A stretch of 10,894 nucleotides of DNA, taken from positions 36,022-46,915 of the forward strand of contig HF989232.1 in the NCBI GenBank assembly GCA_000431275.1, written 5' to 3'. The translations under genes were made by a program, and so were the position numbers. Source of the stretch: Prevotella sp. CAG:755. Lineage in GTDB: Bacteria > Bacteroidota > Bacteroidia > Bacteroidales > Bacteroidaceae. Numbering within the stretch: the stretch's first letter is position 1; every line of letters begins with the position of its first letter. Positions 7,736 through 10,894 of the stretch are shown in pieces. The notes beneath the pieces were generated by a model, which was not told where the DNA came from, searched no databases, and was given only the letters and a program-made list of their open reading frames with translations.

Positions 7736-9052
7736 ATGTCTGACAACAACAATAATAAAGCGGTGGAGTTCGACGTCCCGCGTACTCCCTCCACCTCGAT
7801 CATCAAAGTCATCGGTGTAGGTGGCGGCGGTGGCAACGCCGTCAACCACATGTATAAAGAAGGAATCCACGACGTAAGCTTCGCCCTCTGCAACACCGAC
7901 AAACAAGTCCTCGACGACTCTCCCATCCCTACCCGCTTACAGATGGGTCCTGGCCTCGGCGCGGGAGGCGAGCCTGAAAAAGCGAGTGAATACGCAGAAG
8001 CTTCACTCGGCGCTATCCACGAACTGCTCGACGACGGCACCCAAATGGTGTTCATCACGGCCGGAATGGGAGGAGGAACCGGCACCGGAGCCGCCCCTAT
8101 CATCGCCCGCGAAGCCCGAAAGATGGGCATCCTGACCGTCGGAATCGTTACCATACCATTTGCATTCGAAGGACAATGGAAAATAGATCTTGCGCTGGAT
8201 GGCGTAGAAAACATCTCGAAAGAGGTCGACGCCCTGCTCGTTGTCAACAACGAACGCCTCCGCGAAATCTATTCCGACCTGACGATTATGAACGCCTTCG
8301 CCAAGGCCGACGACACCTTGGCCGTGGCAGCACGCAGCATCTCAGAGCTAATCACAACGAACGGCATCATCAACGTCGACTTCCAAGACGTGCTTACCAC
8401 TCTGAAAGACGGAGGTGTCGCCATCATCTCGACGGGCTACGGTGAAGGTGAAAACCGCGTCACCAAAGCCATCGAAAACGCCCTCCACTCGCCGTTGCTC
8501 AACAACAACGACATCTACGACGCCAAGCGTCTCCTGCTCTGCATCACGTGTAGCAATAACGACGAAAAGGGCACCCTGCAAATGGGAGAGATGACCGAAG
8601 TACACGAGTTCATGGGGAAAATCAAGAAAGGCTACCGCTCGAAATTCGGTCTCGCCGCCGATCCCTCATTGGGCAACAAAGTGAAAGTCACAATCCTTGC
8701 ATCCGGCTTCGGCATCGAGAACCTGCCCGGAATGGAAAGCAAAATCGAACAGCGCAACGAAGAAGAAGAGCGTGTCAAAGCCGAAGACGAACGCCGCAAG
8801 GCAGAACGCCGCAGCCGTTTCTACGACTCGGAAAATGCGAAAAAACGGCCACGCCATTCGCATAACGTCTACCGGTTCACACCCGAAAGCATAGACAACG
8901 ACGATATAATCGCCATGGTCGAAACCAACCCGACCTACAAACGCACAGCCGATGTGGTAAAGAACATCGACCTTAAAGCACGCGGAGAAGAAGAACCGCG
9001 CGACCCGGACGACAACACCCCCAACGACATGAAGGCTATCATTTTCGGATAA
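7736..9052 (+). CDS. ftsZ: Cell division protein FtsZ, tubulin-like GTPase
   Basis: FtsZ polymerises with GTP into the cytoplasmic Z ring that recruits the divisome. The 438 aa protein shows the GTP-binding strand IIKVIGVGGGGGNAV near residues 22-36, the tubulin signature GGGTGTG at 112-118, and the T7 synergy loop NVDFQD at 213-218, whose two aspartates act in GTP hydrolysis. The globular core ends near 330. A charged segment (338-361, Glu/Lys/Arg) and a conserved-looking block YRFTPESIDNDD (379-390) with NPTYKR (398-403) follow. The end, NDMKAIIFG, lacks the usual D-x-P-x-F-L-R tail peptide. The ATG at 7736 is chosen; an in-frame TTG at 7730 would add two residues. It lies 29 bases after ftsA and 27 before yqeY, in the same operon. 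Confidence 0.98.
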   Translation: MSDNNNNKAVEFDVPRTPSTSIIKVIGVGGGGGNAVNHMYKEGIHDVSFALCNTDKQVLDDSPIPTRLQMGPGLGAGGEPEKASEYAEASLGAIHELLDDGTQMVFITAGMGGGTGTGAAPIIAREARKMGILTVGIVTIPFAFEGQWKIDLALDGVENISKEVDALLVVNNERLREIYSDLTIMNAFAKADDTLAVAARSISELITTNGIINVDFQDVLTTLKDGGVAIISTGYGEGENRVTKAIENALHSPLLNNNDIYDAKRLLLCITCSNNDEKGTLQMGEMTEVHEFMGKIKKGYRSKFGLAADPSLGNKVKVTILASGFGIENLPGMESKIEQRNEEEERVKAEDERRKAERRSRFYDSENAKKRPRHSHNVYRFTPESIDNDDIIAMVETNPTYKRTADVVKNIDLKARGEEEPRDPDDNTPNDMKAIIFG

Positions 9053-9079
9053 CAGCCACAAAACAAAGCACACAACGAT

Positions 9080-9529
9080 ATGGCACTTTTTGAACAAATC
9101 AGCAAAGACATCGTCGAGGCAATGAAAGCCAAAGACAAGGTGAAGCTCGAAGCCCTGCGCAACGTCAAAAAACTCTTCATCGAAGCTAAGACCGCACCAG
9201 GTGCCAACGATACACTTACCGACGCCGATGCCATCAAAATCATGGCTAAGATGGTGAAACAAGGCAAGGACGCCGCCGACATTTTCACCAGCCAAGGCCG
9301 CACCGACTTGGCCGAAGAAGAACTGGCACAGGTTCACGTCATCGAGGCCTATCTGCCCCAACCGCTCACGGCCGAAGAACTCGAAGCAGCCCTGCGCGAC
9401 ATCATCGCCCGTGTCGGAGCCACATCACCCAAAGACATGGGCAAAGTGATGGGTACCGCCTCAAAAGAGCTGTCTGGCCGCGCCGACGGAAAGGCCATTT
9501 CAACCCTCGTCAAGCAACTACTGGCATAA
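9080..9529 (+). CDS. GatB/YqeY domain-containing protein
   Basis: This 149 aa cytoplasmic protein has the normal length of the YqeY family. It is mostly helical: an N-terminal four-helix part (ISKDIVEAMKAKDKVKLEALRNVK, shown here only in outline) and a C-terminal three-helix part related to the tail domain of GatB. Typical family segments are EAMKAKD, the EELAQVHVIEAYLPQ stretch near residues 85-99, and the end SPKDMGKVMGTASKELSGRADG, where M-G-K-V-M and G-R-A-D-G are recognisable. The GatB-like domain suggests a link to tRNA or tRNA-dependent amidation, but the cellular role is not established. It is last in the operon, 27 bases after ftsZ, as commonly seen in Bacteroidales. Confidence 0.92.
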   Translation: MALFEQISKDIVEAMKAKDKVKLEALRNVKKLFIEAKTAPGANDTLTDADAIKIMAKMVKQGKDAADIFTSQGRTDLAEEELAQVHVIEAYLPQPLTAEELEAALRDIIARVGATSPKDMGKVMGTASKELSGRADGKAISTLVKQLLA

Positions 9530-9553
9530 CCATCCAATTGCCAAGCCCCAAAG

Positions 9554-9589
9554 CGTCCGCCTACTCTGAGGCTACCTGACGTATTTTTT
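9554..9589 (+). terminator. Possible weak terminator after the murG-yqeY operon
   Basis: The arms CGTC (9554-9557) and GACG (9578-9581) with an inner stem GCCT/AGGC (9559-9562 / 9569-9572) could fold into an interrupted hairpin. It is followed by TA and six T residues at 9584-9589. The stem is short and asymmetric, so this is only a candidate end of the operon. Confidence 0.35.
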
Positions 9590-9592
9590 GAC

Positions 9593-9616
9593 GGCAAGGC
9601 TTGCCCGTGTCACGGG
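9593..9616. repeat. Two abutting 13-bp palindromes in the tRNA promoter
   Basis: GGCAAGGCTTGCC (9593-9605) and CCCGTGTCACGGG (9604-9616) are each perfect six-base inverted repeats around one centre base, and they overlap by two bases. They straddle the -33 position and occupy part of the -33/-7 spacer of the tRNA promoter. They could be operator half-sites or alternative RNA or DNA hairpins; function is unknown. Confidence 0.6.
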
Positions 9617-9631
9617 AATGTCGTATTTTTG
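9600..9631 (+). promoter_or_regulatory. Promoter of the tRNA gene
   Basis: TATTTTTG at 9624-9631 is an exact Bacteroidetes -7 box (TAnnTTTG). CTTG at 9600-9603 matches three of four bases of the -33 element TTTG, at a 20-base spacing, which is the expected distance. It precedes the mature tRNA by 30 bases, leaving a short 5' leader that contains a small hairpin (TTCCGG at about 9639, CCGGAA at about 9654). Confidence 0.65.
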
Positions 9632-9661
9632 CAAACAATTCCGGTCGATATAGCCGGAACC

Positions 9662-9735
9662 GGACTTGTAGCTCAGTTGGTTAGAGCAACAGACTCATAA
9701 TCTGGAGGTCCCAGGTTCAAGCCCTGGCTGGTCCA
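9662..9735 (+). tRNA. tRNA with CAT anticodon (elongator Met, or Ile2 read after lysidine modification)
   Basis: A full cloverleaf of 74 bases can be folded. The acceptor stem is GGACTTG (9662-9668) with CTGGTCC (9728-9734), seven pairs including two G-T wobbles, and the discriminator base is A. The D arm is GCTC/GAGC. The anticodon arm is ACAGA/TCTGG around the loop CTCATAA, so the anticodon is CAT; the outermost pair (27-43) is an A-G mismatch. The variable region is five bases, and the T arm is CCAGG/CCTGG around TTCAAGC. The 3' CCA is not encoded. G1-C72 pairs normally, which argues against initiator tRNA. Sequence alone does not let me decide between elongator methionine and the isoleucine tRNA for ATA codons. 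It has its own promoter and terminator. Confidence 0.95.
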
Positions 9736-9747
9736 CGTTAAAAAATC

Positions 9748-9784
9748 AAGCACTTACGATTTCTCGTAAGTGCTTTTTTCTTTG
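9748..9784 (+). terminator. Strong intrinsic terminator of the tRNA gene
   Basis: A perfect 12-bp stem AAGCACTTACGA (9748-9759) and TCGTAAGTGCTT (9764-9775) closes a four-base loop TTTC. It runs straight into a T tract (9774-9779, then C and TTT). It lies 12 bases after the tRNA 3' end. Confidence 0.9.
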
Positions 9785-10047
9785 TCTGCGTAAACGAAGG
9801 CTCAGTTAGGTTCTCTGACTTTTGGATGAAAGTCTTGCTGATATTTCTGTTCGTTTATACGGATGGTATTGGGATTGGTTGTATAGAGGTCATGTGCGAT
9901 GCCATCCAATAGGGCTGTTTTTCACCTCTTACATGCTCCAATCTTTACCAACAACTTGTCAGCAAATTAAAAAGCAAAGTTCGGAAAAGCGGCTGAACTT
10001 CGCCGCCATCTCACCTAATGCCTCTTTCTGAATAATCAATGCTTTCA
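9785..10047. other. Region without a convincing gene
   Basis: Between the tRNA terminator and the end of the metallophosphoesterase gene I find no supported gene. The longest plus-strand frame (9822-10031, 69 codons) would need a TTG start and encodes a Trp/Tyr/Cys-rich peptide that I do not recognise, so it is not called. The composition becomes more AT-rich than the operon to the left. Confidence 0.5.
9985..10006 (-). terminator. Possible weak terminator downstream of the metallophosphoesterase gene
   Basis: Read on the minus strand, GCGGC and GCCGC form a five-base GC-only stem around an eight-base loop, followed by TTTT. It lies about 40 bases after the stop codon of the phosphoesterase gene. 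The stem and T tract are both short, so confidence is low. Confidence 0.3.
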
Positions 10048-10668
10048 TTATATTTCAATCAGGTTCGGAAGGTTGAAGTTCGTGTAATCTCCATTCATGA
10101 TCGCGCCATTTGAGAAAATAGTTGAACCTTCTTTCTTTACGCCATGCTGTTTATGGATATGGCCAAACAGATGCAAGCGAGGCTTTATTTCTTCTACCTT
10201 CATCAAAAGTTCTGTCGAACCATAGTTTATCCCATCGTCAAAATCAAGAATATCATAGGGCGGACAATGGGTAATCAATACATCTACGTCGGCAGGTATG
10301 GCTGCATAGTTACGGGTCTGACGGTCAGAAATGCAATCTTCCATGAACATGGGAACACCATAGAATTTAATTCCGTCAACTACCACACTGGAATTGCATA
10401 GATAATGCACATTCTTATCCAACCCGTCTATTTTGGCTCCATACAGACAGACATCATGATTGCCACAGATGAAAATCTTGTGCGGATAAGAGAGGTCACA
10501 AAACCAATTCATAAAGTCAATAGCTTCTTGCTCACTTCCGTTCATGGTAAAATCCCCTGAATGTACAAGGATGTCAGCATCGGGCAGCTCTGTGAGCCGC
10601 CGATGCTGACTGTGGGTGTCGGAGAGGTGAAGGATGTTAATTCTGTTGGTCAATATGTTTTTTTGCAT
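10048..10668 (-). CDS. Calcineurin-like metallophosphoesterase (MPPED-like)
   Basis: This 206 aa protein has the complete metal-site signature of the calcineurin-like phosphoesterase superfamily. D17 and H19 are in LSDTH, D39 in HSGDF, N70 and H71 in ICGNHD, H134 in ITHCPP, and H170 and H172 in GHIH. All expected di-metal ligands are present, so an active hydrolase is likely. Segments such as NWFCDL, KIFICGNHD, GVPMF and YGSTELL resemble the short cytoplasmic MPPED1/2-like group; animal members are 3',5'-cAMP or -cGMP phosphodiesterases. No signal peptide or membrane helix is visible, and the substrate is unknown. The start ATG lies inside the preceding gene, overlapping it by 32 bases, which suggests co-transcription and coupled translation. 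It is more AT-rich than the mur/fts operon. Confidence 0.92.
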   Translation of the reverse strand: MQKNILTNRINILHLSDTHSQHRRLTELPDADILVHSGDFTMNGSEQEAIDFMNWFCDLSYPHKIFICGNHDVCLYGAKIDGLDKNVHYLCNSSVVVDGIKFYGVPMFMEDCISDRQTRNYAAIPADVDVLITHCPPYDILDFDDGINYGSTELLMKVEEIKPRLHLFGHIHKQHGVKKEGSTIFSNGAIMNGDYTNFNLPNLIEI

Positions 10669-10894
10669 CCCTATAACGGTCTATGCATTGATTCATTTTA
10701 TCAATCAAATCATTTTCATCTTTTATCTCGCTGCCATCAATAGTCAGGTCGTGAGTTTTTAATCTTTCATCTTCACAAAGACGTTTATTTTCCTCATACA
10801 TGTCAATCCAGTTCCGAGATTGCCATTGGAACAAGTAGGGAAACTCATTATCCTCTTTATTAGCTGAATTCAACTTGCAAATGCAACAGAATTC
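10637..10894 (-). CDS. Unidentified protein, C-terminal part
   Basis: The frame is open from the right window edge down to a TAA at 10637-10639, giving about 85 visible codons. A TTG at 10873 could be read as a start, but the frame continues without a stop to the edge (residues EFCCICK just upstream), so I call it a partial gene that begins outside. The visible part is hydrophilic and rich in Asp, Glu, Lys and Asn, with an aromatic patch (FPYLFQWQSRNW) followed by predicted helices (DENDLIDKMNQCIDRYRDAKK). I do not recognise a family. A Cys-Cys-x-Cys cluster at the edge might be a metal site but is too short to judge. It overlaps the phosphoesterase gene by 32 bases in another frame. Confidence 0.6.
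   Translation of the reverse strand, partial: EFCCICKLNSANKEDNEFPYLFQWQSRNWIDMYEENKRLCEDERLKTHDLTIDGSEIKDENDLIDKMNQCIDRYRDAKKHIDQQN

Noticed and set aside
7175..7906. A 243-codon minus-strand open frame across the ftsA/ftsZ junction
   Set aside because: It is antisense to two clearly real genes; its Ser/Val/Phe-rich runs are complements of their charged codons.
10889..10894. EcoRI site exactly at the right edge, with a second one at 10866
   Set aside because: It may reflect a clone or fragment boundary, but could be chance; it says nothing about biology.
1..10894. CRISPR arrays, insertion sequences, rRNA genes and riboswitches
   Set aside because: No regularly spaced repeats, transposase genes with terminal repeats, rRNA segments or riboswitch-like leaders were seen.

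Overview
The window reads as a chromosomal segment of a Bacteroidota bacterium, most likely order Bacteroidales and plausibly a Prevotella-like lineage. Three lines of evidence support this. Near-perfect Bacteroidetes -7 promoter elements (TAnnTTTG) lie upstream of lrp, murG and the tRNA. Shine-Dalgarno sequences are not obvious before the starts. The FtsQ C-terminus, the FtsZ tail and the Na+/K+-type membrane pyrophosphatase also look like those of Bacteroidales. The coding core is visibly GC-rich; the last ~850 bases are clearly more AT-rich. The genus is inferred, not shown.

Layout. (1) 1-260, minus: the N-terminal part of an Lrp/AsnC-family regulator that runs off the left edge. (2) 406-2598, minus: hppA, an ion-pumping membrane pyrophosphatase. 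(3) 2599-2982: a divergent intergenic region carrying a promoter for the next operon. (4) 2983-9529, plus: a compact operon murG-murC-ftsQ-ftsA-ftsZ-yqeY, with junctions of 5 bp, a 4-bp overlap, 10, 29 and 27 bp. (5) 9662-9735, plus: a tRNA with a CAT anticodon, its own promoter and a strong intrinsic terminator. (6) 9785-10047: no convincing gene. (7) 10048-10894, minus: a calcineurin-like metallophosphoesterase overlapping an upstream unidentified partial gene that runs off the right edge.

The central operon is the distal half of the division and cell-wall (dcw) cluster. MurG makes lipid II and MurC starts UDP-MurNAc-peptide synthesis. FtsQ is the periplasmic divisome scaffold, FtsA ties FtsZ to the membrane, and FtsZ is the division GTPase. 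YqeY is a small GatB-related protein that often travels with these genes. The proximal dcw genes (murE, mraY, murD, ftsW and others) are not next to murG; hppA stands there, divergently oriented.

I do not see an undescribed defence, mobile or regulatory system here. The points most worth a second look are the residues in HppA that predict combined Na+/H+ pumping with K+ activation, the charged linker and terminal helix of FtsA, the atypical C-terminus of FtsZ, the paired palindromes in the tRNA promoter, and the compositional shift with an overlapping gene pair downstream of the tRNA.
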